Positions 38,601 to 49,853 of a DNA stretch of 64,000 bases are shown here, one piece after another. The DNA lies in NCBI GenBank assembly GCA_023460955.1, contig JAEWOH010000060.1, forward strand, positions 11,331 to 75,330, in the 5' to 3' direction. How positions within the stretch are numbered: the stretch's first letter is position 1; each line of letters starts with the position of its first letter. The position numbers were made by a program, and so were the translations under genes. The notes beneath the pieces are model-generated. The model saw only the letters and a list, made by a program, of their open reading frames with translations, did not search any database and had not been told where the DNA came from. The DNA comes from Bacillota bacterium (GTDB lineage Bacteria > Bacillota > Clostridia > Acetivibrionales > DSM-1351).

Positions 38601-41600
38601 TACATCCTGTATATGGTATGTCAAAGGCAGTATTCTGTATCTTATATTCCCACCTGTCGAAGCCGGTTACATTGTTCGGTCCTCCGGCTGGCAGCAATAC
38701 AATAGTAGTAGAGTTGATAGTACTGCCAGGTATAAACTTATAGCCTGTAAAGGTCGGTGCATTTCCAGGCCTTATTCTTGAGGCGTTTACGGGAATATTT
38801 GCATAGGCCTTTACTCTGCCGTTCTTATCAGTCGCAACAAGAACTATCTTCTGTGTTGAAGAAGTAGGTTTAATGTCTGCCTTTGCAGTTCCATCGGCAG
38901 CATAGTCGACAAAGCCCACAGGGACTATGCTGTTCATTTGAGGAGCCTCCATAGCTTCATTCTGAACCTTGACCATGAACTTCTCGGCACCTACCAGCTT
39001 TTCAGAACCGTTAAGGTTCAAAGAGGAGAATCTTGTGGTAAACTCTTTAGAACCCATCTCAAGAGGACCGTAAATCCCATCTGTATCAAGCATCTCCGGA
39101 GCATTCTCGCCGCGTATCTGACCCGAACCGATTATCAGATCGGCATAAGCCTGAATCAGATCCTTTTTAGCCTCAATATCTGTTTTTACACCTACCAGCA
39201 GAATATGCCTGTTAGCAGCAATAGAAATATTATCGCCCTGCTTGTATTCTGCAAAGGTATTACCCTCTGAATACTTCAGCGAGTATTCATACAATGAGGC
39301 ATTCAATCCCGGTTTAACTGCATCCTTGGAAAGTTCAACCACCATCCATTTATCTATTTGATTTCCCGGATTGAGGTACCTAATGCTTGTAGTTCCCAAT
39401 TCTGTACCGATTTGAGGTATGCTGTAGTTATTTCCTGCCTGTAATACAGTTGCTTCCTTAGTTACAAGATTGTCTGAAGCAAAAACATTTGCAAAGGCTT
39501 TAATCTTGTTATCCTTATCAACTGCTACAAGGAGCACATATTGATTAACTGTAAGTGGAATATCGTCTCCTTCTGTGTAGTTTCTTACACCAGTTCCTGT
39601 CAGAATTGAATCTTTGAAGACTAATTCTGATGAAGTATCCTGTATCTTTATCATCCAGTGGTGTGCATCCGGATAATTCAGTCCTGTCAATCTTAATGCA
39701 CCGGCCTGAATACCTGACATTGCAAAGTAATGGATACCGTATTCCAGATTAGCGGCGTCGTAAGGCCTTATCCAGCTTGCATCGATGGTAATATCCGCAA
39801 AGCCTTTCACCTTATCGTTATCGTCTATAGCTACAAGTCTGAGGTTCTGACCTGGTAATACCTGAATATTATCTCCCTGTTTGTACACTGAATAGCCCAT
39901 TCCGGTCAAAGCAGCATCATATGCCGGTTCTGATGGCTTAGCATCCTGTACGAGAATTGCCCATTTAGTTGAACCAAAGAAGCCCAGAGTTGAAAGCTTG
40001 GATATTTTTACAGTTCCGCCTGTAGAGCCATATTCAGGTATTGAATAATTCACATCCTGAACAAGTCTCCTCAAGCTGTCTGCGGTAAACACAGTCTTTT
40101 CGCTGTCTCCGGTGGTAGGAATCTTAGGTCCGTAACCATCGGCATCGGCAATTGCTGAGAAGGTATAATCTCCACCCGTCGGGATAACTTTATTCTTTAA
40201 CTTAATAACAATTGTTCCACCCTGCTGCAAATCAATATTAGATAAGGATATAGTCTGGGTGTTCGGTATTTGTGACGCATCCAGAGCTTTCTCCTGGCCA
40301 GAGCCTATCTTGACAGCATCTGTCTCATAAGCTGCAAAGCTTGCAGGTAGCTTGAATACAAGCGTTCCGTTGGATATATTGTCTGCCGCTGTATACGTTA
40401 GAAGTATAATTTCCGCATTTTTTCCTGCTTCGCCGGCTGCCGGAGAGATAGTCAGCGTTCCGGGTATTGTAACATTTCCGGAGGTAACTATGACATCAAG
40501 GTCAACGATTTTAGCATTATAACCCGGGTACTGACCGGTAACATGAACTTTAGTGGTTCCGGTTGATAACCCTTTAACAACACCCTTTTCGTTAACAGTA
40601 ACTATCGAATTATTTGAAGATATGTATGCAAGGGTTGAATTAGAAGGATTTAAACCGATTACCTGTAAGGTTTCTGTGTTACCCTCCTGAATTATTATCT
40701 TATTGCTTGAGTTGCTATTAGCAATACTAAAGCTGACTGTAGATCTTGTGGGGTCAATTATGGTGCCGTTTATAACTGCAGAAACACCCGCAGCAATATA
40801 GAAGCTTGTAGGCCTGATATCCAGATTGACATCATTAGCATATATGTAAGCAGTATCTATTTTACCAAGACCGGTTATTGTTGAGGCACCATTTGCTACT
40901 AAGTTTTTTATATACCCTTCTTTTTTGCTGCTAAGGTTAGAACCGGCTGAGGAAGGGTAAAGAGAGAGGTTTTCTACTGTTCCTTTGGTTATTGTTATTG
41001 AACTTGTATCGTTTACATTTAATTTTCCTACTATAACATTACCATCAATGGCAAGGACATTTCCCTTTGCCCCGGCTTCAATATTTAGCTCGCTTACTGT
41101 ACCACCCTGAAGCTGAATAGTACTCTTGGAAGCCTGAGTAGAAAGAATTTTCTCAGTTCCTGACAGTATATTCAAACATGCTGTGGAATCTTTTGATACT
41201 GCTATGGAATCCGAATCTCCATTAACATTTACATTCAGGTTACATTCATCAAGATTTATTTTCCCGAAAGAGCCTACAATTGTGGCAGTCTGATTAACCT
41301 CCGCAGCCTTTCCAAGGTTAATATTAACAAAGCCCTTCCCGCTGGTGAGATTTTGCTCGACAAGCTTGGCTCCCGATAAAATTGTGGTATTGTTAATTGT
41401 TGTAGAACCTTCTGTAAATATGCTTACATTTCCGTTGGGTTTTTGTACAACCATTTCATTAGCTACTCGTGAATTCTTGATAGTTACACCGTTGGCTCCG
41501 CCACCTCTGACAATAAACTTGCCCCGTATAGAAACATTATCCAGTTTGACGGTTCCTTCAGCAACTCCCTCACCGATTATAAGATCTCCTGATACTTCCA

Positions 41601-42285
41601 TATCCTTCAGGTTAACAAGACTTTGAGCTATAAGCAGGTTGCCGGAAACATCCTGAGTGTAGGTCCCTTCTTTTACTATAACCTGACCAATACATTTATC
41701 CAGCATCTTAATGGCATCTATTAGTTTAATGACTCCCAGCGGTGCATATCTTCCGCTTGAAATTTCAGCTAAATATCCCTTTTCTATTACTGCAGCAAAA
41801 GCTCTTAATTCCTCTATAGATAGTTTTTCTGAATCACCAATTTTATTTATCAGCTTATCATCCTTAAGCTCCAGACCGAATACACGGGTAACCATTACTG
41901 CTGCCTCTACTCTGCTGAGACTTTTAAAAGGTTCGACACTTTTTCCCTTTTCATTCTGAATAAAGCCTGAAGCAACTGCTTTGGCTATTTCCTTTGCATA
42001 CCACGAATCCTTCTGTACATCAGTAAAACTTATATCTGCCTGCCGTGAAGAGTTTAATATCTTATTTATAAACATAATAAAATCAATCTTTTGAACAGGC
42101 TTGGTCAGTTCTCCAGCACTAACACTTGATTCAATTATGCCCATGTTTTTCCACTTATTCAAAAGAGTCATATCTGATGAATTAGCAACACTCATATCAA
42201 TTGTGGCAGATAAAGCATTAATTGGAATTAGTATTAAATATATAATTGTAATCAAAATTGATACCGGTCTGGTACATTTTTTCAT
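32617..42285 (-). CDS. 3222-residue SLH surface protein with beta-helix region and ~13 tandem repeats
   Basis: A very large exported protein; the signal peptide ends near ALSA (about 27). Regions in order: N-terminal SLH repeats (about 30-205, including FTDVQKDSWYAKEIAKAVASG); a parallel beta-helix-like region (about 215-470); a Big_2-like domain (about 515-600, SNNSIVTVNEKGVVKGLSTGT); a beta domain to ~745; about 13 repeats of ~107 residues (745-2140); two related ~130-residue modules (ADIEAGGKTLVITLNDGQW; NEIVAGSSKTIKIELKDGVTW); further Ig/Fn3-like domains; and two related terminal modules. The reading frame is open throughout 9.7 kb with no break. GGAG precedes the ATG. It follows a 789-residue Fn3/SLH gene by 81 bp. 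Probably a long adhesin or surface filament. Confidence 0.88.
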   Translation of the reverse strand: MKKCTRPVSILITIIYLILIPINALSATIDMSVANSSDMTLLNKWKNMGIIESSVSAGELTKPVQKIDFIMFINKILNSSRQADISFTDVQKDSWYAKEIAKAVASGFIQNEKGKSVEPFKSLSRVEAAVMVTRVFGLELKDDKLINKIGDSEKLSIEELRAFAAVIEKGYLAEISSGRYAPLGVIKLIDAIKMLDKCIGQVIVKEGTYTQDVSGNLLIAQSLVNLKDMEVSGDLIIGEGVAEGTVKLDNVSIRGKFIVRGGGANGVTIKNSRVANEMVVQKPNGNVSIFTEGSTTINNTTILSGAKLVEQNLTSGKGFVNINLGKAAEVNQTATIVGSFGKINLDECNLNVNVNGDSDSIAVSKDSTACLNILSGTEKILSTQASKSTIQLQGGTVSELNIEAGAKGNVLAIDGNVIVGKLNVNDTSSITITKGTVENLSLYPSSAGSNLSSKKEGYIKNLVANGASTITGLGKIDTAYIYANDVNLDIRPTSFYIAAGVSAVINGTIIDPTRSTVSFSIANSNSSNKIIIQEGNTETLQVIGLNPSNSTLAYISSNNSIVTVNEKGVVKGLSTGTTKVHVTGQYPGYNAKIVDLDVIVTSGNVTIPGTLTISPAAGEAGKNAEIILLTYTAADNISNGTLVFKLPASFAAYETDAVKIGSGQEKALDASQIPNTQTISLSNIDLQQGGTIVIKLKNKVIPTGGDYTFSAIADADGYGPKIPTTGDSEKTVFTADSLRRLVQDVNYSIPEYGSTGGTVKISKLSTLGFFGSTKWAILVQDAKPSEPAYDAALTGMGYSVYKQGDNIQVLPGQNLRLVAIDDNDKVKGFADITIDASWIRPYDAANLEYGIHYFAMSGIQAGALRLTGLNYPDAHHWMIKIQDTSSELVFKDSILTGTGVRNYTEGDDIPLTVNQYVLLVAVDKDNKIKAFANVFASDNLVTKEATVLQAGNNYSIPQIGTELGTTSIRYLNPGNQIDKWMVVELSKDAVKPGLNASLYEYSLKYSEGNTFAEYKQGDNISIAANRHILLVGVKTDIEAKKDLIQAYADLIIGSGQIRGENAPEMLDTDGIYGPLEMGSKEFTTRFSSLNLNGSEKLVGAEKFMVKVQNEAMEAPQMNSIVPVGFVDYAADGTAKADIKPTSSTQKIVLVATDKNGRVKAYANIPVNASRIRPGNAPTFTGYKFIPGSTINSTTIVLLPAGGPNNVTGFDRWEYKIQNTAFDIPYTGCIVEGTQIYPPEGTEIKNVTVNQHVLILAVNEAGQVLAYADETLNLEEIKQPLAAVLKPKSAATPIGYHYSIPEPGQVGGYTMIQELNNWDIAGAQKWYYMLSDTELSFGYDSSIPNGFYEYTAKKSVTGYENKYFVLLAADNYGHVKAFANIRLTAENLSLPALKTPDNYTMAVGSTAGTTSLKELKFTNLPGATRWMYATGAAAFSVPSQGTNISTLSYKNELNELAAATTQAEITISPNQYIVLLAVATDGTIKGYANIKVDASLIKPADAPLVTGYALEKGYSEGTTRFSSLNLAAISGATQWMIYVQPNGLTEKIGIDTAPPTSAKKYDYSVNPKPDIAVTVNDHIILLAVDSSIPRKIKAYADIQVSSELIQTPFAKVLETPVDYSGPRPGTNDGTVNFTLLTNNIPDKDKGTIVWKYKTGTAQFNKLHYDEDASGLISRDSNGDFVVQPDNWILVAATIDNKIKAYFQVQVGVGSIKPIKAPFLKEGITENFTPPVAGNTPGTTRFERLDPIGLPSTFAGWVVKDSGTDLTLMLGSKLDNAVTYSQGTDISTKMGHYVVLAAVDRSGNVLAYTSVLIDSDSELKPPLETGFDNNYSGPEIGSVKGTTRFMINLSNLTGAVSCAAKVSDSSTTLTAGSEIVLGSGTGTNYNDYRQYNSLADIAVKANQYVLLVALDNDKKVIAYANIKVPETAINPGYAFELTKYDVTKGGGNYSELTPGTTAGTVKFTYLNKVGAPELQNIQEKWIVQVVNTPVAAPLLNTKLSVTAPNTIDGYATGANIDITQGKYVVLYVVDPAANSVKGFACIQVRAEELEMSSSPVPGTSYYTTKVDTSGIVLPSGTTLQYIVQNSSQGIVLKDGKIAGLKEYTGGNIPASDGQYLLFAAVDAQGAIKSFKEIKLTTAMVKLPNTSVALSGTLISAPVSEADIEAGGKTLVITLNDGQWADDIATNATLRNTLYTELKLSGTTDAAQWSNVITALKNAAQASAPGAAGITRTSDNVVTITFPRVAGFQISKTMTVTLTVPAACILGGKAAAAAQTITIENLPGAALTGTFTENEIVAGSSKTIKIELKDGVTWANDVATNPTIKNALLNGFKPDSDPGNQWAELVQNAKVVRSSATVVNISFPASTYDISAVQTISLTIPASAVIGSSFNIPADGTVTITPVTVIVPAVIMSVTAPTGKYKFGDTVSISVKYDKKVTVTSAAASTTIALITLTGKTTTKNAVYSSGSGSETLVFTYKVQTGDDNIQLEYKSGSSINGTVVNIGTTTAANKVLPEVGSGLSLGSSNVAIDGIIPQFATGYPKAGSRIAADESDALVKLNDIATIYYVAVNYNPDNTAPSAEQIKSGNAGGLTVVKAGTYEVAAANSEFAVTLTSLTDNRGYTVYMYAEDLCGNKSPVTAVTVDNKPPVFTVPESGITPSDNSISITVNTNEIGNIYAVALTRGAMQPLNTEVRSNTKKITQIVSAANVGKDIVVKVTGLTVSTDYDIYLVCEDASAAKNLSLPYKLELKTSQLDLSKVDVDLANNVLISTTNQMQYSLDGYTWTPCLGGTTKVNFVYDDVMPDLKLLIRETLNPDNKITITLSRGNNSVIVRSLIDYNIAAGTIVNYSTISMEYRVSEGTWKPLPAKTTTKGVVFTPGDLELRTAATAPTSAGKDSKLPSFGKTVDSIPERPEAPEVTADDTLNSVTGLLAIHEYSSNDGKDWVSGDISGNFAGTKKVLVRFKASSIQLASQAAELNFTANIITVTAAPASGTTKATVKIVFEENTNKAGQSLTAQQVADWFEIGTEGGALHQWGTDITGKFNTTGKELLITFNSMTGSTLKIGDVVTVTPAAGIKNSANTSEVYSSTGALGGSFNTVPVISSIKAVNANGDSSFSNGDKLVLTFDQPVKEKYTLTAANIANYLILTDGTGKVSKKWSLSGTPKLTISWSADHRVLTITFNDTSDTNLVVGDKIWVSKNWGLTDAEATTAACSSSKIISGSFTAP
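35860..40055 (-). repeat. About 13 tandem ~320-bp repeats encoding a ~107-residue surface module
   Basis: The central 4.2 kb of the giant SLH gene encodes a diverged module about 13 times. Each unit begins with a segment such as IPEPGxxGGTT, followed by RFSSLNLxxxxGAxKWMIKVQD. After a variable middle it ends with VNQYVLLVAVDKDNKIKAFANI and I-x-P. Clear closing segments include NQYVLLVAVDKDNKIKAFANV, NQYIVLLAVATDGTIKGYANI and NQYVLLVALDNDKKVIAYANI. Divergence between units shows that the array is old rather than a recent slippage. Confidence 0.85.
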
Positions 42286-42366
42286 AATGAACTCCGTTTC
42301 TTCTTTGTCAAAAGGTAATTAGCTCAAAGCGGTTTTATTTTCTTTCTACTTTGTTTACAAAAAGGG

Positions 42367-44736
42367 TTAAGTTAAATTCAGAGCCTTATAAACCATTACT
42401 GCTGCTTCCGCTCTGTTTACACCTCCTGATAACTGCAAATAAAGCTTGTTGTTTATGGTTCTTCCGGTAAGAATTCCGGAGTTGCATACTGCTGTTATTT
42501 TTTTAGCAGAAGAAGCAGATATTGACTTAAAGTCTGTAAACTGCTTTAAAACATTAATATTGGCTTCAGGAAGTGGTTTACCTTTTGCCTTGAGAGCCAT
42601 AGTGATAATCTCACCTGCCTGTTCTCTGGTTATCAAGCTGTTTGGGTATAGTTTATTATTTTTATCTGGCGAGATAATCCCAAGCTTTGCTGCTGAAACT
42701 ATTTCGTTATAATATTTACTTTTTGAATCAACATCACCAAAGCTGCCTGCTGCAGCCTTAGTCAGACCCAAGCTTCTGATGACAATAGCACAAAACTCTC
42801 CTTTTGTAACAGCTTTTGCAGGATTAAACTTCTGTCCTGACTTTTCATCAAACACACCTCTGCTTGAAAGGTTATTAATGGCTTCAGCTGCCCAGCTATA
42901 ATTACCAAGGTCTGAGTATGTAATATTTTTTAATGTAGTAGCAACTACTTCGTTTGATGCTTCGCTTTGATTGGTGCCATTTACTGCTCTGACCCTAAAG
43001 GTCAGTGTCTTGTCGGGGCTTATATTTTTATATGTAAAACTAGTTACATTTGAATTAACGCGCCCTACTTCCCTAAAATTGTAAAATTGCATAGCCTCAA
43101 TAATAAAAGCACTTTCATTTAATGAATTGTCCTTCCACTCCAATAATATCTCGCTGGAGGACATAGTTTTGGCCAGGAGGTTTGTAGGTGCTTCCGGTTT
43201 CTTTAAAAATACCATCAGCTCATTACTGTAGTTAATGGAATTTGAACGATCAAAAACCTTTACCCTATAAAAATAAATATCTGTGCTGTTAATCCATTTA
43301 TCGTTATATGCCACAGTGTTAGGGTCAAGATAGGCTATTGTATACCATTCGCCAGATAGGCCAATTTTTCTTTCAAGCTTGTAGCCGGCCTCAACCATGC
43401 TGGTATCCTGCCATGTCAGTCTTATTTCGTTTGTCCCGACAACCTCATATTTTAAATCACCCGGTGCCGGGATTGTAGTTGACCACACAGTGGTTTCATT
43501 TGAAAAATCCGAGTAAACCGAATTGTTATTAATCTTGGCTCGAATTTTATATGTGTAGGTATCCTGCATTGAAATATTCAGATCAGTGTAAGTGGTTGCA
43601 TTTCTCCCCATGGAATCATACAATTCCCACTTCTGTCCCGAGCCTGTTTTTCTCCATATTTCAAACCCTGTTTCATTATCTGTCATATCCTGCCACAACA
43701 GTTTAATGCTTTTTCCGTCAGCACATGAAGAAGACAGGCTTCCTGGCGGCTTTAAGTATGTGCTGGTTATATAGATAACATCTGAATATTCCGAGTTAGT
43801 GGTACCTGAAACTGCTCTAAGCCTGTATGCATACATTGTGTTTTCATCAACGTTTCTATCAATGTAAGCATTGTTATTCTGCGGAATAACTGCAATTTCT
43901 CTGAATATTCCCTCCTTGGGTGATCTGCGTTCAAGAATAAAAGCAGTTTCATTTGAATTATCCTTCCAGGTAATTTGTATATCTCTTTGTGACAGTGCAT
44001 ACCCGTAAAGTTCAGTAGGTTTAAGCAGTAATGAGTATGCAGAATTGCCTTCCTCAGGATAAGCAGTGGTTTTAACATTATCATTTGAACAGGCTCTCAC
44101 TCTGTAGTAATACCTGTATCCGGAAATTATGGATTTATCGCTGTAGGTGTTCTGTCCCATGCCCACGTTTGCTATGGGCGCCCATACAGTATCATTTTCC
44201 ATCCTGCGTTCTATTATTGTATTGTAGGCCCTGTTATTGGGATACCCCCACTTAATGTCAATCTGATTGTCAGATACCGGAGTGACTGTCAGAGAATTGG
44301 GTTTTTCGATTTCATCCGTTCTGAAGGTCAACTCCTGGGTATACAGATAGGTATTGTTGTCCGCATCTGTTACCCTGATTCTATATGTATAAGTATGACC
44401 GGCGGTAACGGTGCCGTCATACTGAGTTACCGAGTTTGTATAGAGTGTGCTGAAAGCTTGAAAAGCTCCCTGATCCTCCTTTTTCTCAACAACATAATAT
44501 TTTTCGTTTGTGAGAAGGTCATACCAGTTAAGTGATATGGAGGTAGGGCTATATATTATTACCGATAAATTTGAGGTTACAGCAGCTGTTGCCTTGTCCG
44601 GCAGAATTACGCACTGAAATAAAACAGCAAGCAGCAATACAAGAGCTGAAGCTTTCTTAAAAATGCAACCCGATTTATGCCTTGATTTTAATATATTGTT
44701 AAGTTTTCCGGAAAGTCGTCCAAGTAAAGAGATCAA
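42367..44736 (-). CDS. Fibronectin-III repeat protein with C-terminal SLH domains
   Basis: A 789-residue exported protein. The signal peptide lies within the first ~50 residues (ASALVLLLAVLFQCVILPDKATAA). Six Fn3 domains follow (about 52-600) in regular spacing, each with the ISLNW/IDIKW/IQITWKD/IRLTWQD/ILLEWKD strand and a closing YxYRxRA strand. Three SLH repeats (about 605-789) include FNPAKAVTKGEFCAIVI and LYPNSLITREQAGEIITM. The start appears to be TTG at 44736, with GGGGGT nine bases upstream and no suitable ATG nearby. It is the first gene of the unit that continues into the 3222-residue gene. A perfect SigD-type promoter lies 77 bp upstream. Confidence 0.88.
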   Translation of the reverse strand: MISLLGRLSGKLNNILKSRHKSGCIFKKASALVLLLAVLFQCVILPDKATAAVTSNLSVIIYSPTSISLNWYDLLTNEKYYVVEKKEDQGAFQAFSTLYTNSVTQYDGTVTAGHTYTYRIRVTDADNNTYLYTQELTFRTDEIEKPNSLTVTPVSDNQIDIKWGYPNNRAYNTIIERRMENDTVWAPIANVGMGQNTYSDKSIISGYRYYYRVRACSNDNVKTTAYPEEGNSAYSLLLKPTELYGYALSQRDIQITWKDNSNETAFILERRSPKEGIFREIAVIPQNNNAYIDRNVDENTMYAYRLRAVSGTTNSEYSDVIYITSTYLKPPGSLSSSCADGKSIKLLWQDMTDNETGFEIWRKTGSGQKWELYDSMGRNATTYTDLNISMQDTYTYKIRAKINNNSVYSDFSNETTVWSTTIPAPGDLKYEVVGTNEIRLTWQDTSMVEAGYKLERKIGLSGEWYTIAYLDPNTVAYNDKWINSTDIYFYRVKVFDRSNSINYSNELMVFLKKPEAPTNLLAKTMSSSEILLEWKDNSLNESAFIIEAMQFYNFREVGRVNSNVTSFTYKNISPDKTLTFRVRAVNGTNQSEASNEVVATTLKNITYSDLGNYSWAAEAINNLSSRGVFDEKSGQKFNPAKAVTKGEFCAIVIRSLGLTKAAAGSFGDVDSKSKYYNEIVSAAKLGIISPDKNNKLYPNSLITREQAGEIITMALKAKGKPLPEANINVLKQFTDFKSISASSAKKITAVCNSGILTGRTINNKLYLQLSGGVNRAEAAVMVYKALNLT

Positions 44737-44812
44737 AATTTTGTACCCCCATTAATTATGCCGTTATTATCCAGATATTTTCATAGTTTTGGCAAAACGG
44801 TTTTATTAACTT

Positions 44813-44839
44813 ATATCGGCAAAATGTGGCATAATTTTA
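44813..44839 (-). promoter_or_regulatory. Perfect SigD (sigma-28) promoter of the giant surface-protein operon
   Basis: Minus strand: TAAA at 44839-44836, a 15-bp spacer, then GCCGATAT at 44820-44813. This equals the SigD consensus TAAA-N15-GCCGATAT known for motility, chemotaxis and autolysin genes in Firmicutes. It lies 77 bp upstream of the TTG start of the Fn3/SLH gene and just after the atp operon terminator. Confidence 0.72.
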
Positions 44840-44853
44840 ATGGAAAAATCAAA

Positions 44854-44902
44854 CAGACCCAAAAACACCCTGCCGTCGAAGGGCAGGGTGTTTTTGGGTC
44901 TG
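44854..44902 (-). terminator. Terminator of the ATP synthase operon
   Basis: Perfect 21-bp stem (CAGACCCAAAAACACCCTGCC and its complement) with a 7-nt loop, about 18 bp after the atpC stop. A T-tract lies within the 3' arm (GTGTTTTTGGG on both strands). It isolates the atp operon from the surface block. Confidence 0.85.
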
Positions 44903-44919
44903 CAAACCTTTATGTGATA

Positions 44920-45318
44920 TTATTTGCCTGTTACCTTTAATCTTGCCATTGCTCTGGCTAAAGCAGCCTTTGAACGCATATATTCCAGCTCACTCAGCTG
45001 CTTTTGCATTCTTTCTTCGGCACGTTGCTTTGCTGCCTTCGCACGATTTACATCAATTTCTTCAGGGTACTCAGCCGAGTCAGCCATAATGACAACCTTG
45101 TCAGGCATGATTTTGGCGAAACCATCACCTACCACAGCTTCAATCCATTTATCATTGGCCTTTATTTTAATGGGACCAATATTAACTGTGGTTACCGTTG
45201 GTGCATGCTTTGCAAGTACTCCCATCTCGCCGTCAATTGACTTGAATATAATACATTCAGCTTCCCCTGAAAAGAAATTTCTTTCCGGTGTAATAACTTC
45301 CAAAATAAATGTGGACAT
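44920..45318 (-). CDS. atpC: ATP synthase F1 subunit epsilon
   Basis: A 132-residue central-stalk subunit. It shows the N-terminal beta sandwich ([40 protein letters not shown]) and the C-terminal helical hairpin ([35 protein letters not shown]) that can inhibit hydrolysis. AGGAGG lies upstream of the ATG. It is the last gene of the operon, 71 bp after atpD. That short gap holds two copies of GGAGCCGCAG (45334-45343 and 45378-45387). Confidence 0.97.
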   Translation of the reverse strand: MSTFILEVITPERNFFSGEAECIIFKSIDGEMGVLAKHAPTVTTVNIGPIKIKANDKWIEAVVGDGFAKIMPDKVVIMADSAEYPEEIDVNRAKAAKQRAEERMQKQLSELEYMRSKAALARAMARLKVTGK

Positions 45319-45389
45319 ACCCTTTAGCCTCCTGGAGCCGCAGGCGCGGCAAAAACGCTATCTTTTATCGAATTTCCGGAGCCGCAGAA

Positions 45390-46835
<1,446 letters not shown>

Positions 46836-46847
46836 TTAAATAAATTT

Positions 46848-47732
46848 TTATTTCAAAGCTGAAGCACCGCCGACTATTTCGGATATTTCCTGCGTAATGG
46901 CAGCCTGTCTGGCCCTGTTATAATACAAATTGAGTTTTTGAAGCATTTCATCAGCATTTTTTGTCGCATTATCCATTGCTGTCATACGGGCATTCTGTTC
47001 ACTTGTAAACGCTTCGACAAAGGCTCCGTACATAATGCCTTTGATATATTTTTGAATTAAAACATCCAGTACGACCGAGGGTGACGGCTCATACTTTATC
47101 TGTTCATCAATCTTTACTTCCTCGGCCTTAACATCCATTCTCAATGCTCCTATTTCCAAAGGCAAAAGCTTTAATAGCTTTGGTTCCAGAGTAATTGCAG
47201 ACATCATCTGGGTAAATACTATATAAACCTCATCAACTTCCTGCTTGTTATATAGATTAAGGATGATATCACCAATCTCTCTGGCTCTGAATACAGTCGG
47301 ATTCTGAACGACATAGTCGAACTCAGTATGCACATTATACTGCTTTCTAATGAAATAAGACCTGCCTGAATTTCCTGCAACCAATAGAACGGCATTCTCC
47401 TTATCATCACCGATAGCTTGTTCTGCCAGCTTCTTTATATTACTGTTGTAGCCTCCGGCAAGTCCCTTATCACCGGTAATAACGATGTATGCTTTTCTCT
47501 TTCCGGATTTTTCATTCCTTAAATTAAAATATCTGCTTTCAACATCTCCACTATGTGCAAGAATATCTGCAATAGTTTCTCTAACCTTGTTAAAGTACGG
47601 AATGGTTTCTTCCAGTTGCGCTCTTGCCTTCTTTAGCTTTGAGGCTGATATCAGTTTCATGGCCTTAGTTATTTGACGCATCTGATTTATACTTTTGATA
47701 CGCAATTTGATTTCGCGCATATTGTTTGCCAT
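46848..47732 (-). CDS. atpG: ATP synthase F1 subunit gamma
   Basis: A 294-residue rotor shaft. The N-terminal helix MANNMREIKLRIKSINQMRQITKAMKLI (positions 1-28) and the C-terminal helix with RMTAMDNATKNADEMLQKL and NRARQAAITQEISEIVGGASAL form the coiled-coil shaft. The central Rossmann-like part contains GDKGLAGGYN. The start at 47732 is chosen because the family begins MANNMREIK; an in-frame GTG upstream would add nine unusual basic residues. It lies 53 bp after atpA. Confidence 0.97.
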   Translation of the reverse strand: MANNMREIKLRIKSINQMRQITKAMKLISASKLKKARAQLEETIPYFNKVRETIADILAHSGDVESRYFNLRNEKSGKRKAYIVITGDKGLAGGYNSNIKKLAEQAIGDDKENAVLLVAGNSGRSYFIRKQYNVHTEFDYVVQNPTVFRAREIGDIILNLYNKQEVDEVYIVFTQMMSAITLEPKLLKLLPLEIGALRMDVKAEEVKIDEQIKYEPSPSVVLDVLIQKYIKGIMYGAFVEAFTSEQNARMTAMDNATKNADEMLQKLNLYYNRARQAAITQEISEIVGGASALK

Positions 47733-47785
47733 AATGATAACCCGCCGTTTCTGTCGCACAGTACGACAAATAATTTAATATTGCT

Positions 47786-49852
<2,067 letters not shown>

Positions 49853-49853
<1 letters not shown>

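Noticed and set aside
32617..42285. Possibility that the 9.7-kb giant gene is an assembly artefact or non-ribosomal synthetase
   Set aside because: The frame is open throughout with a signal peptide, SLH repeats and consistent beta modules; no adenylation or carrier motifs are present.
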